Assembly (NCBI GenBank): GCA_030425425.1
Contig: JAUIAO010000035.1
Span: 1-64,000 of the forward strand
DNA length: 64,000 nt
Direction: 5' to 3'
Source of the DNA: Bacteroidia bacterium
Lineage (GTDB): Bacteria > Bacteroidota > Bacteroidia > Cytophagales > Cyclobacteriaceae
Shown piece after piece: positions 18,620 through 26,319 of this stretch. Under the pieces are notes generated by a model. It was not told where the DNA came from. It ran no database searches and saw nothing but the letters and a program-made list of their open reading frames with translations. Positions within the stretch are counted from its first letter, which is position 1, and every line of letters starts with the position of its first letter. Position numbers and translations under genes: made by a program.

Positions 18620-19096
18620 TCAATGTCCTCCTGAAATCACCTTCCTGGGTCCGATAGGTGTTTTTGGCTTATCATCTTCCTTTGGTTTTTCCGGTTGCTT
18701 CTCTTCAGTCACATACAGGTTTTCATAGCCTAATTGAGTGAGCAACATCCAAGCCTCATGCGATTGTACAGCATCATCCGAGATGAGCACTTTAGGTGCA
18801 TCTGTCTGAAAAAATGCTTTATTTTCATCACTCAAAATACTAGCAAGCGGAACGTTTATAGCGCCTTCTCTGGGAACTAATCGAAAAGACTTGCTATCTC
18901 TTATATCAACGAGCTTTGCTCCATTCATTCCCAGGGCATCTTCGTTGCTCAACTTATAATTAGCTGCCAATACCTTTGCATGCATCTCTTTTCCAGTCAA
19001 TTCAAACTGGCTTTTATCAGTATAGAAAGTCAGGATCACCAAAAATCCGAAGATCGATACCATGATGATTCCTAAAGGTCTTATTTTGTATTTCAT
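18620..19096 (-). CDS. Membrane-anchored rhodanese-like protein, catalytic Cys absent (C-terminus SGGH)
   Basis: The product has 158 residues. An N-terminal anchor helix (about 8-26) is followed by a rhodanese-like domain recognised from KLVDIRDSKSF and REGAINVPLASIL. Where the active-site loop with Cys should follow the fourth strand there is LISDDAVQSHEAW, without Cys, so classical sulfurtransferase chemistry is excluded. A Pro/Lys-rich linker leads to the tail RKVISGGH. Its paralogue upstream ends RVAGGCS, so the two share a C-terminal GG motif with His here in place of Cys. It is the last gene of the cluster running from 24832 down to 18620. It is predicted to face the periplasm. Confidence 0.75.
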   Translation of the reverse strand: MKYKIRPLGIIMVSIFGFLVILTFYTDKSQFELTGKEMHAKVLAANYKLSNEDALGMNGAKLVDIRDSKSFRLVPREGAINVPLASILSDENKAFFQTDAPKVLISDDAVQSHEAWMLLTQLGYENLYVTEEKQPEKPKEDDKPKTPIGPRKVISGGH

Positions 19097-19194
19097 GTTT
19101 TCCTAGTTTATTAGTCCGCAGTTTACAGTCCACAGATTGAACTAGTAACTACTCACTTTTACTATTCACTAATTGCTAATCACTTTTTACCAAC
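19097..19194 (-). repeat. Low-complexity intergenic spacer of imperfect short repeats
   Basis: Between the two rhodanese-like genes the sequence is made of degenerate short units: TAGT/ACTA and CACTTTTAC-like steps, then AGTCCGCAGTTTACAGTCCACAG, in which AGTCC recurs 14 bp apart. It has no coding potential. Spacers of this look recur in Bacteroidota genomes, in my recollection, but function is unknown. Confidence 0.35.
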
Positions 19195-19803
19195 TTAGCT
19201 ACAACCTCCCGCTACTCTTTTCTTCTTCCTTCCCTGCACTGGCATCATCGGCTTGATATTTACCTTTGGAAGTGCCTTGGCACCTGTAAAGAACTGTCTG
19301 GAAGCCATTCGTTTGGCATATAGATCAAATTCTTCCTGAGGTGCAGTCTGTGATGGATATTGTGGATCCAGAATATTACTTTTCCATGCATTAAGACCAC
19401 CTTTCATCAGGTAGTTATTCTTGTAGCCCAGCTGCTTGGTAATCATCCAAACCTGAGTGGCCAATTGGTCATCCATACCATAGATCACGTTTTTCATAGC
19501 CGACTGATCAAATACAAAAGCATAGTTTTCACTGAAAATGCTGTCAATGGGAATGTTCATCGCCCGTGGAAGCGGATCTTTGAATTCACTTGCGGGACGT
19601 ACATCAATCAACTGTACAGATGGATCTCCCTGTATAAGCAATTCAGCTACCTCATCTACTGATAGATAATTGTTTGCCAACAACATTTCCTGTAGCAATT
19701 CCCTCTCATTGAGTGCAATAGAATCATTCTTCCTATCTGGAAGCATGGCTGCCGTAAGCCCAAATCCCAAAACGATTATCGATAATATTACTCGTGCATT
19801 CAT
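19195..19803 (-). CDS. Membrane-anchored rhodanese-like protein with C-terminal GGCS arm
   Basis: The product has 202 residues. An N-terminal anchor (about 4-20) is followed by a rhodanese-like domain with VQLIDVRPASEF, LPRAMNIPIDSIF and the late LMKGGLNAWKS motif. The active-site loop reads VIYGMDDQLATQ and has no Cys. The only Cys is the penultimate residue of a basic, Pro-rich tail (GRKKKRVAGGCS). A mobile C-terminal Cys is the arrangement used by sulfur carriers such as DsrC (penultimate Cys) and SoxY (GGCGG). I infer a carrier rather than a transferase role, receiving or presenting sulfur to the nearby molybdoenzyme or YeeE channel. Confidence 0.78.
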   Translation of the reverse strand: MNARVILSIIVLGFGLTAAMLPDRKNDSIALNERELLQEMLLANNYLSVDEVAELLIQGDPSVQLIDVRPASEFKDPLPRAMNIPIDSIFSENYAFVFDQSAMKNVIYGMDDQLATQVWMITKQLGYKNNYLMKGGLNAWKSNILDPQYPSQTAPQEEFDLYAKRMASRQFFTGAKALPKVNIKPMMPVQGRKKKRVAGGCS

Positions 19804-19814
19804 CTCAATTGATT

Positions 19815-20417
19815 TTAAAGTTCATTGGTAATATCTGGTCTGCGGAATTTCTTCTCAGCCCATTCTCCTATCCAAAACATCATTACTGCCATGGCAATCA
19901 CACCAAAGACCATTAGTCCGTCTGAGATTCCCAAAGTAGTACTTAGCTTCACGCCACCCAGATAGTTTTTCATGTAGATATCTTTCCAAAGTGGATAGGT
20001 CTCACCGAATGCGAAAATTCCAATCAAAGATCCTCCGAGATAAGCCATCGCATCTATTTTTCCAATAGCTGCTGCACACACGCTGGTTCCCGGACAAAAT
20101 CCCCCTACGATAAAACCTACTCCCATGATCACTCCGCCGATTATAGCAGAGTTCACGAAGTACTCATTCACATAAATGATACTCATATCAATCAGTTCGA
20201 AATAGTTGAAGAATACTAATCCGATCATCGCCACGATGGCTGCTGTAAAGAACACTTTGAGTACGGTAGTATCATAACCGTAAAACATGCCTGCCAGCTT
20301 TCTACTGCTACTGAAGCCCGCTTGCTCCAGTGCAAACCCAAAACCAATACCTATAATGAAGGCAATGAGGAAATTGAGTTCTGTAGATATTTCAAATATT
20401 GGTACTATAGGTCCCAT
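19815..20417 (-). CDS. YeeE/YedE-family sulfur transporter, C-terminal half protein
   Basis: From ATG 20417, in the arrangement TGATATG with the previous stop, the product is 200 residues. The frame stays open upstream to 20477, but that start lies inside the previous gene. Hydrophobic helices and the re-entrant motifs FALEQAGFSSSRKLAGMFYG and GGFCPGTSVCAAAIG, with two Cys, are typical of YeeE/YedE (TsuA-like) proteins. These pass thiosulfate or related sulfur species through a Cys-lined path. It forms a functional pair with the preceding gene. In many bacteria the two halves are fused. Confidence 0.88.
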   Translation of the reverse strand: MGPIVPIFEISTELNFLIAFIIGIGFGFALEQAGFSSSRKLAGMFYGYDTTVLKVFFTAAIVAMIGLVFFNYFELIDMSIIYVNEYFVNSAIIGGVIMGVGFIVGGFCPGTSVCAAAIGKIDAMAYLGGSLIGIFAFGETYPLWKDIYMKNYLGGVKLSTTLGISDGLMVFGVIAMAVMMFWIGEWAEKKFRRPDITNEL

Positions 20418-20418
20418 A

Positions 20419-20952
20419 TCAAATCCAGTTTTTTCTAAAGAAATAAGCAAATAAATAGGCCGTGCCAAAGATGGCAACCATGGTCACAAAACCGGCCAGA
20501 GAAAGTGTAGCCATCCCGCTAAGAGCGGCTCCACTCGTACATCCCCGCCCAAACTGCGATCCAAAGCCAAACAAAGCACCTCCTATCACCGCGAAGATGA
20601 TTCTGCGTCTACCGGTAATGTTTGGAGAGTGCTCGTTTTTGAGTTTCAATCTTCCGGATAGTGCACCCGATAGGAATCCACCGACCATTACTCCGAGAAT
20701 TTCGAATACGAGCCAACTACTCATTGGATTTTTACCATCTGCTATGTACTTGTGGTAAAAACCTGAGGCATCGGCCTTTTCATGAGACACTGTCTCTACA
20801 GCCGTTACCACCACACTTTTCATCGCTCCGCTGGCACCTAGTCCACGACCTGTCAGGTAAAAGCTCAGCAGCAACACCAAGCCAAGAATGACTCCCGCAA
20901 GGTACGGGTTCATGTACTTGGATTTTCCTGTTATATAATTATGATGTGACAT
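20419..20952 (-). CDS. YeeE/YedE-family sulfur transporter, N-terminal half protein
   Basis: The product has 177 residues and about four helices. Conserved features are GRGLGASGAMKS near the N-terminus and the Cys-containing re-entrant segment FGSQFGRGCTSGAALSG, the counterpart of the Cys motifs in thiosulfate channel TsuA. Only one base separates its stop from the start of the second half. It is encoded 163 bp downstream of the NrfD-like subunit, separated by a hairpin-rich spacer. It may therefore be transcribed at a different level from the reductase genes, although the direction is the same. Confidence 0.88.
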   Translation of the reverse strand: MSHHNYITGKSKYMNPYLAGVILGLVLLLSFYLTGRGLGASGAMKSVVVTAVETVSHEKADASGFYHKYIADGKNPMSSWLVFEILGVMVGGFLSGALSGRLKLKNEHSPNITGRRRIIFAVIGGALFGFGSQFGRGCTSGAALSGMATLSLAGFVTMVAIFGTAYLFAYFFRKNWI

Positions 20953-21013
20953 TGTTTTTTATTTGGTTGATTTCATTTCAACATTACAAATTCAAGTTTC
21001 ATCAAAGAGTCTA

Positions 21014-21108
21014 AACCCCTCTGCCCTACGATCTTTGATCGAAGGACACCTTCGGATCGCCGAATCGCCCTCATTAAGGGGAGGATTGGTGGGGTTTCAC
21101 CCCTTCCA
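21014..21108. repeat. Hairpin-rich intergenic element
   Basis: Within about 95 bp there are several short inverted repeats. They are GATC-TTT-GATC (21031-21040), GAAGG-ACA-CCTTC (21041-21053), and AAGGGG...CCCCTT framing a G-rich run (about 21076-21105). Base composition is more GC-rich than the flanks. It looks like a REP-type or processing element between the reductase and YeeE genes. No second copy is present in this window. Confidence 0.4.
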
Positions 21109-21115
21109 TTTCTAA

Positions 21116-22057
21116 TCAATAGAGATACCTACTGGCCTGCCCTGCATACACAATGATGAATCGCAACATAATGTTACCCATCAGTATGAGTGCCACAGGA
21201 ATGATCACAGGTATTTTCTGACCTCTTAGTTCCAGGAATTCTAATATCGCCGGAACGATCATTCCCAGAAATACCACAAAAATCCAGAATGGCAAAGTGT
21301 ATTTTCCGCCAAGGAACAACTCTGCAGCTTCAATCTGTACCGCTGTACTGGCCATCAGTCCCATGAAAAGGTGAATAACCAAAAAAAGCTCAATCCCTAT
21401 TATAACCAGATCTATCTTACTAAACAGCTTTCTCTCCAACTCATTTTTAGTAAATGAGATGATCACAGCAGCCCCGGCAGACAATCCTGATGCGAGGAAC
21501 AATGGTCCGAGAATGGATGTATTCCAAAGTGGTCGGGCATTGAACGCTGACAACAAGATTCCGGTATATATTCCAAGAATCACACTGTAGAAAACCATGA
21601 TCCAGGCCATCACCTTGCGGTACTTGATGAAGAAAGCTTCCAAATCATAGAGAAACTTAAATTTCCAATCCCAGTTCGGGAATACCTCTCTCACCCATGA
21701 CGCACTCCAAAGTATAGACAAAGGTGTCACTACCATCAGCGTCCATGCTCCCCAAGACATTGGGGAAGTCAGGCGAATATTGGTATATAATCTCCAGAAA
21801 TATAGCTTATGATGTAAATCAAGAAACAGCGCTCCCAACCCTAATGCCAGCATGACTGGCGCCAGCATCGGTGCCCATTTGATCGCTGCAGGAAACTCCT
21901 TTTCTTTTCCCTGCAAGTAGTAATATGAGGCGAAAAACAGCAAGCCTGCCGCCAATCCACCTACAAATAAATAGAAGGCTATCTCCCAACCCCAGATATG
22001 AAGTCCTGGATCTACCTTGTAATTCATTCTTCCGCTTATAATGATTTCTTCTTCCAT
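21116..22057 (-). CDS. NrfD/PsrC-type membrane subunit of a molybdoenzyme
   Basis: The product has 313 residues and about eight hydrophobic helices. It is the integral membrane quinol/quinone-reacting subunit of a complex iron-sulfur molybdoenzyme. Family features visible are the early HIWGWEIAFYLFVGGLAAGLLFF helix region, LFLDLHHKLYFWRLY and the SPMSWGAWTL motif. It starts 7 bp after the ferredoxin subunit. Together with the two preceding genes it makes a three-part PsrABC-like enzyme, in which electrons pass between the quinone pool and the periplasmic catalytic subunit. Confidence 0.9.
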   Translation of the reverse strand: MEEEIIISGRMNYKVDPGLHIWGWEIAFYLFVGGLAAGLLFFASYYYLQGKEKEFPAAIKWAPMLAPVMLALGLGALFLDLHHKLYFWRLYTNIRLTSPMSWGAWTLMVVTPLSILWSASWVREVFPNWDWKFKFLYDLEAFFIKYRKVMAWIMVFYSVILGIYTGILLSAFNARPLWNTSILGPLFLASGLSAGAAVIISFTKNELERKLFSKIDLVIIGIELFLVIHLFMGLMASTAVQIEAAELFLGGKYTLPFWIFVVFLGMIVPAILEFLELRGQKIPVIIPVALILMGNIMLRFIIVYAGQASRYLY

Positions 22058-22064
22058 GTCATTT

Positions 22065-22598
22065 TTAGATTAAGAAATAAAGTTGAGGGTCAGTGCCAGC
22101 CTCTGTTTTGAGACGCTTGTATTTTCTTTCTTTGATTTTTCTGGACACTTCACTATTCGGATCATCCAAATCTCCAAAATACAAACAGTTAGTAGGGCAC
22201 ACTTGTACGCAAGCAGGATCTTCTCCTTTTCTTACTTTGTGAATACAGAATGTACACTTATCCACATATCCATCAGGGTGAGGATACCTGGCGTCATAAG
22301 GACAAGAAGCTATACATGCTCCACATCCTATGCACTCGTCAGGAGTGACTAATACTACACCGCCTTCAGCTATGTGGCTGGCACCTGTAGGGCAGCAGCG
22401 CACACATGGAGCATTGGCACAATGGTGGCAACGCTCTGAGCGGTTTTCCAATTCTAAATTCGGGTATGTACCAGAAGTGGTTTCTACAATCCAGTCGCGG
22501 CAGTAGCCAATCGGAACATTGTTTTCCAACTGGCAGGCTACCACGCAATCACTGCAGCCCACACATTTCTTGGTATCTATGGCCATTGCGTATCTCAT
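22065..22598 (-). CDS. 4Fe-4S ferredoxin subunit of a PsrB/NrfC-type molybdoenzyme
   Basis: The product has 177 residues with four Cys clusters for four [4Fe-4S] centres: CVGCSDCVVAC, CHHCANAPCVRCCP, CIGCGACIASCP and CTFCIHKVRKGEDPACVQVCP. This is the standard electron-wire subunit between the molybdopterin subunit and the NrfD-like membrane subunit. Its start overlaps the stop of the catalytic-subunit gene by 4 bp (ATGA), indicating translational coupling. It has no Tat signal of its own and is presumably exported in complex with the catalytic subunit. Confidence 0.94.
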   Translation of the reverse strand: MRYAMAIDTKKCVGCSDCVVACQLENNVPIGYCRDWIVETTSGTYPNLELENRSERCHHCANAPCVRCCPTGASHIAEGGVVLVTPDECIGCGACIASCPYDARYPHPDGYVDKCTFCIHKVRKGEDPACVQVCPTNCLYFGDLDDPNSEVSRKIKERKYKRLKTEAGTDPQLYFLI

Positions 22599-24832
22599 GA
22601 TGCTGCTACGGTTTCGGGTTTTTCAGTTAAAATAGTTACAAAGTTCTCTCTCATACCAGTACCACCCATTATCGGATCATACTTCACATTAGAGATCAAT
22701 TCCGTATCACTGGCACCTTTGCCAAAAGCACGGCTTAACTTTTTATTGCTATGACCAAAGCCATGAGCCATGTATACACTATCCCATCTGATTCTCTCAG
22801 TGATTCTCACTTTGATAGAGAATTGGGAAACAATATCATCCTGGTTTTTCAACCATACATATTGTCCATTTTTCGATCCCCACAGCTTCGCTACTCTCGG
22901 GTTTACCCAAAGATCATTTTCAGGCATGATGTCCACAAGATTTGGGTTGTTGCTGGTTCGGCTGAAAGTATGTACCGGAGTACGTCCGTAGTTCAATCGA
23001 TAGAAGCCTACCGGAGGCTGAGCATGCTCTGTAAACACAGGCATAGGGTCAAATCCTTCATTTTGAAGCTCAGTAGAGTATAGTTCTATTTTACCAGTGT
23101 TGGTATTGAACTGATAATCTGCTCCATCAGGAATGTACAAGTCATCGTAAGCACGCTTCATCTTCTTCACTCCCAACTTCTGCATTTCTGCCAATGAGCT
23201 GCCGACTTGCTTCAGCTGCCAGTCCAACACTTCTTCTATGTCCTTGTATTGGAAATATTCATCCAATCCCATTTCGAATCCAAGCTGCTGAGCGATCCAC
23301 CAGTCCGGTTTGGAATCGTACTTAGGCTTGGTAGCTGGCATTCTGAGGGAAATAACTGGCTCACGGTGAGGTGAATTCCTTATCGCATCATATCGCTCCA
23401 GATAAGTACATTCAGGCAATACCACATCAGCATATCCTGTGATTTCCATTGGCATGGTATCTATCGCCACTAAAAGCTCCAAAGAATCAATGGCTTCTAA
23501 TGTTTTCTTTTGATCAGGTAGTGTATGTATCAGGTTGGTTCCATTGACAATCCATGCTTTGATATTACAGTCACGCTCAGGAGCTGGAGTAGTCACATCG
23601 CAAAGTCCGTTGGAAATGACCTCAGTAGCAAGGCTATACTTACCGTCCATCATATCCAGATATGATTTCTTTGGTTTTGGATATGCAGGATGAGGGAAAT
23701 CAGGAATACTCACCTTGTCAGGATTGTAAAATCCTCCTCTTCGTCCCCATGAACCGAGTAAAGCATTCAATATAGCGACTGCTCTCAAACGCTGAGTATC
23801 ATCTCCATACCAGGTTACGTGACGGCCCGGATGAATGATGACTGAAGGAGACGCATTCGCCATTTCTTTGGCTGTTTCTCGAATCACTTTCGGTTCGATA
23901 GTAGTCTTACCATAAGCCCATTCTGGAGTGAATGGCTCTACGTGTGCTTTCAATTGATCAAACCCAAAAGTGTATTTCTCCACATATTCTTTGTCATACC
24001 ATCCTTCTTTGATGATCACATGGATCCAGGATAGCAACAATGCAATGTCTGTAGATGGTTTGATAGGAAGCCAGTGTTTTGATTTACTGGCGGCAGTAGA
24101 GAATCTTGGGTCAACTGTGATGATGGTTGCTCCATTGTCAATAGCCTGAGACATTTCCTGTACCTGACCATTGTGCATGTTTTCACCGATGTGTGAACCA
24201 ATTAATACCAAACACTTAGTATTTCTGATATCTGTTCTCTCAGGAGAAAGTACCCCTTCACCATAAGTGGCGTAGAATGCTACCTCTCTAGGTCCACGAC
24301 ACTGTGCGAAACTTGGAGCTGTTACGTGAGGTGATCCGTAAGCCTTCATAAAGTGTCCCAGGAATTTACCACCAGAACCGTGAGTAAAAAGAGCCACACA
24401 CTCAGGACCATGATCCTTTGCGATTTGCTTGAGCTTATCTCCCACTACTTTGAAAGCCTCCGCCCAGGTAGCTTGTTTAAAAACCTGCTTACCATCTTTT
24501 TCCACTCTTATAAGCGGAGTTTTCAGGCGATCTTCATCATAATACATCCCCACTCCTCCGGTACCTCTTGGGCACAATCTTCCGTTGCAGTGGGGATCAT
24601 CTTTGTGGCCTTCGATCTTCCAGATATCTCCCTGGTCGTTTTTCGTTACCCAGCCGGCACATTTCCAAAAACAGATTTCACAGTATGTTGGGGTGCGCTC
24701 AGCTACTTTTACATCAGGAATTGCCTCGTTGATGATGGAGCCATGAGCGAAGTTGATGGCCGAACCAGCAACTGCTGCCGCTCCTAAACCGGCACCTGAT
24801 ATCTTAATAAATGATCTTCTGTTGGTTTTCAT
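22595..24832 (-). CDS. Molybdopterin oxidoreductase catalytic subunit (polysulfide/thiosulfate reductase type)
   Basis: From ATG 24832 (MKTNRRSFIKISGAG) the product is 745 residues; the frame extends to 24853 without changing the protein. A Tat signal (RRSFIK) is followed by the [4Fe-4S] site CEICFWKC...CNGRLCPRG and the molybdopterin-guanine-dinucleotide-binding region of the DMSO-reductase superfamily. The region AQCRGPREVAFYATYGEG carries the Cys in the position expected for the Mo ligand in PsrA/PhsA enzymes. Exact substrate (polysulfide, thiosulfate, tetrathionate or sulfite) and direction cannot be read from sequence. Neighbouring YeeE and rhodanese-like genes favour a zero-valent or thiosulfate sulfur substrate. 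Confidence 0.9.
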   Translation of the reverse strand: MKTNRRSFIKISGAGLGAAAVAGSAINFAHGSIINEAIPDVKVAERTPTYCEICFWKCAGWVTKNDQGDIWKIEGHKDDPHCNGRLCPRGTGGVGMYYDEDRLKTPLIRVEKDGKQVFKQATWAEAFKVVGDKLKQIAKDHGPECVALFTHGSGGKFLGHFMKAYGSPHVTAPSFAQCRGPREVAFYATYGEGVLSPERTDIRNTKCLVLIGSHIGENMHNGQVQEMSQAIDNGATIITVDPRFSTAASKSKHWLPIKPSTDIALLLSWIHVIIKEGWYDKEYVEKYTFGFDQLKAHVEPFTPEWAYGKTTIEPKVIRETAKEMANASPSVIIHPGRHVTWYGDDTQRLRAVAILNALLGSWGRRGGFYNPDKVSIPDFPHPAYPKPKKSYLDMMDGKYSLATEVISNGLCDVTTPAPERDCNIKAWIVNGTNLIHTLPDQKKTLEAIDSLELLVAIDTMPMEITGYADVVLPECTYLERYDAIRNSPHREPVISLRMPATKPKYDSKPDWWIAQQLGFEMGLDEYFQYKDIEEVLDWQLKQVGSSLAEMQKLGVKKMKRAYDDLYIPDGADYQFNTNTGKIELYSTELQNEGFDPMPVFTEHAQPPVGFYRLNYGRTPVHTFSRTSNNPNLVDIMPENDLWVNPRVAKLWGSKNGQYVWLKNQDDIVSQFSIKVRITERIRWDSVYMAHGFGHSNKKLSRAFGKGASDTELISNVKYDPIMGGTGMRENFVTILTEKPETVAAS

Positions 24833-24902
24833 ATGCTGAAAATTGTGACTCAATGTTACTATAGTTACATAAGCAGCATTATGACAACAGTCAAACCATA
24901 TT

Positions 24903-24917
24903 ATGATCTATGATCAT
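24903..24917. promoter_or_regulatory. Perfect inverted repeat ATGATC-TAT-GATCAT
   Basis: This is a 6-bp perfect inverted repeat around TAT, about 70 bp upstream of the molybdoenzyme start. It is a possible repressor or activator site; the cognate protein is unknown. Confidence 0.35.
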
Positions 24918-24925
24918 GTTTTCAT

Positions 24926-24939
24926 TTGTTGCAGATCAA
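24926..24939. promoter_or_regulatory. Candidate FNR/CRP-family site
   Basis: TTGTT-GCAG-ATCAA matches nine of ten positions of the FNR consensus TTGAT-N4-ATCAA. It lies about 95-107 bp upstream of the molybdoenzyme start codon, in a place suited to oxygen-controlled activation of an anaerobic respiratory operon. That is consistent with, but not proof of, FNR-type control. Confidence 0.4.
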
Positions 24940-25275
24940 TGAATTCATAGTACCCAGAATGATAAATCTGCAGTAAAACCAACGAAACAAAGAAAAATAG
25001 AACTACAAGTAGTCATGAATGAAATAAAATTCGCGGTTTGCTCTGATTTAGTATGATTCTAAATAGTGCTATTTTCAAAAAAATGCATTCTTAAAGTCCG
25101 CCAAATAGCTAAATCACACAGAAACAACATTCAAATTATCATTTCTGCAAGAATCTTAATCTTGAATTTCATCAGGTCTATAAAGAGTCAAAACCTAACA
25201 TAGGTCATTGTTCTTGAGCTGGTGGGGTTATACCTTATTCCTGTATTTTTTATTTCAAATAAAGTCTAACTTACA

Positions 25276-26262
25276 ATGAAAAAATTTTTATTACTGGCTG
25301 TGTTATTCACATCCTTAGTGATCATACCAGCATCTGCTCAGACAGAAAATGACGAACCCGTCCAACAAACAGAACAGACTGACACCCCAAAGACAGAAAA
25401 GAGTATTGATTGGTTTTCAGTCATTGTAGCTGGAAGCTACATGATTGGTGTATTGGTGCTACTTCCATTGGTAGTTTACACCAATATGAATGAAAAGATC
25501 AAGCAACCAACCGGTGAGCCACTTTCATCATTAGATGAAGAAGAGAGAAATGAAAAAGCGGCAGAGCTTTTGGATCATGTAGAAAGCAAACTAACCAGAT
25601 ACCTGAATGATGAAGGCACAGAAATGGTGACAATAGATAAAGGAAGCCAGGCGCGACTCATGAAGCGAACCCTGGACTATATTAATGTATACCTTGCCCC
25701 TACGGACCCTGAAATCCTGGAAATGGTTCATGAAAACACTTTGCTATATAATCAAGCAACTGAAAGAAAGTATACAGGATCAAATTGGGTATTAGGATCA
25801 GCTGTGGGTATAGTCGTATTGATGGGCATAATTGACCTAAGTATGCTTTTCAGCACATTTATTCTTCTACATGGACTGGGAATTGCATTCTACTTTTTAT
25901 CAAGCCGAGCCCCTATGTATGTAATCAATAGAAGACTTAGCAGGTTCGGAGGCACGAAACTGGGAATCGTTGGAACAGTACTTGGTGGAATCTTCGCAGG
26001 AACAGCTACTAAATACTATGTAAGCCACAATGGAGGAGCCTACGAGCGTGATTGGGAAACTGAAGGAAACATGGCTATCACTACGCTATTCATCGTTTTT
26101 GTAGTAGCTCTTTTTGTAGCCTTTTTAGTAGCCTTTTTTGGAGTGCTCAACTTTTTCCTTAATTACTCCACAACATTCCTTAGTCCACTGGACAATGAAG
26201 AAAAATGGTTTAAACGTACATTCGGAGAGGAAGATGAACGCATGATTACCTTGTCGGCTTAA
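25276..26262 (+). CDS. Membrane protein of unknown function with a signal peptide
   Basis: The product has 328 residues. A cleavable signal peptide (ending ASAQ) is followed by a Thr/Gln/Glu-rich stretch and a helix (about 47-66). A charged cytoplasmic domain (about 70-165, LDEEERNEKAAELLDHVESK...) leads to four or five further helices (about 170-295). I do not recognise a family. It stands alone, divergent from the molybdoenzyme operon, and is followed by an intrinsic terminator. Sharing the regulatory region with the sulfur cluster makes a link possible but unproven. Confidence 0.6.
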   Translation: MKKFLLLAVLFTSLVIIPASAQTENDEPVQQTEQTDTPKTEKSIDWFSVIVAGSYMIGVLVLLPLVVYTNMNEKIKQPTGEPLSSLDEEERNEKAAELLDHVESKLTRYLNDEGTEMVTIDKGSQARLMKRTLDYINVYLAPTDPEILEMVHENTLLYNQATERKYTGSNWVLGSAVGIVVLMGIIDLSMLFSTFILLHGLGIAFYFLSSRAPMYVINRRLSRFGGTKLGIVGTVLGGIFAGTATKYYVSHNGGAYERDWETEGNMAITTLFIVFVVALFVAFLVAFFGVLNFFLNYSTTFLSPLDNEEKWFKRTFGEEDERMITLSA

Positions 26263-26290
26263 TAAATATGAAGCTTAAACATATAAACTA

Positions 26291-26319
26291 AGCTCCTGGC
26301 ATTGTCAGGGGCTTTTTTT
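26291..26319 (+). terminator. Intrinsic terminator
   Basis: The stem AGCTCCTG/CAGGGGCT (one G-U pair) with loop GCATTGT is followed by TTTTTTT. It lies just downstream of the gene ending at 26262. Confidence 0.85.

Larger units (their letters stand above)
24833..25275. other. Divergent regulatory region upstream of the sulfur cluster
   Basis: This AT-rich region of about 440 bp lies between the molybdoenzyme gene (minus) and an unknown membrane protein gene (plus). It contains the FNR-like site and the inverted repeat listed separately. I see no open frame of interest and no clear TAnnTTTG box. Confidence 0.5.
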
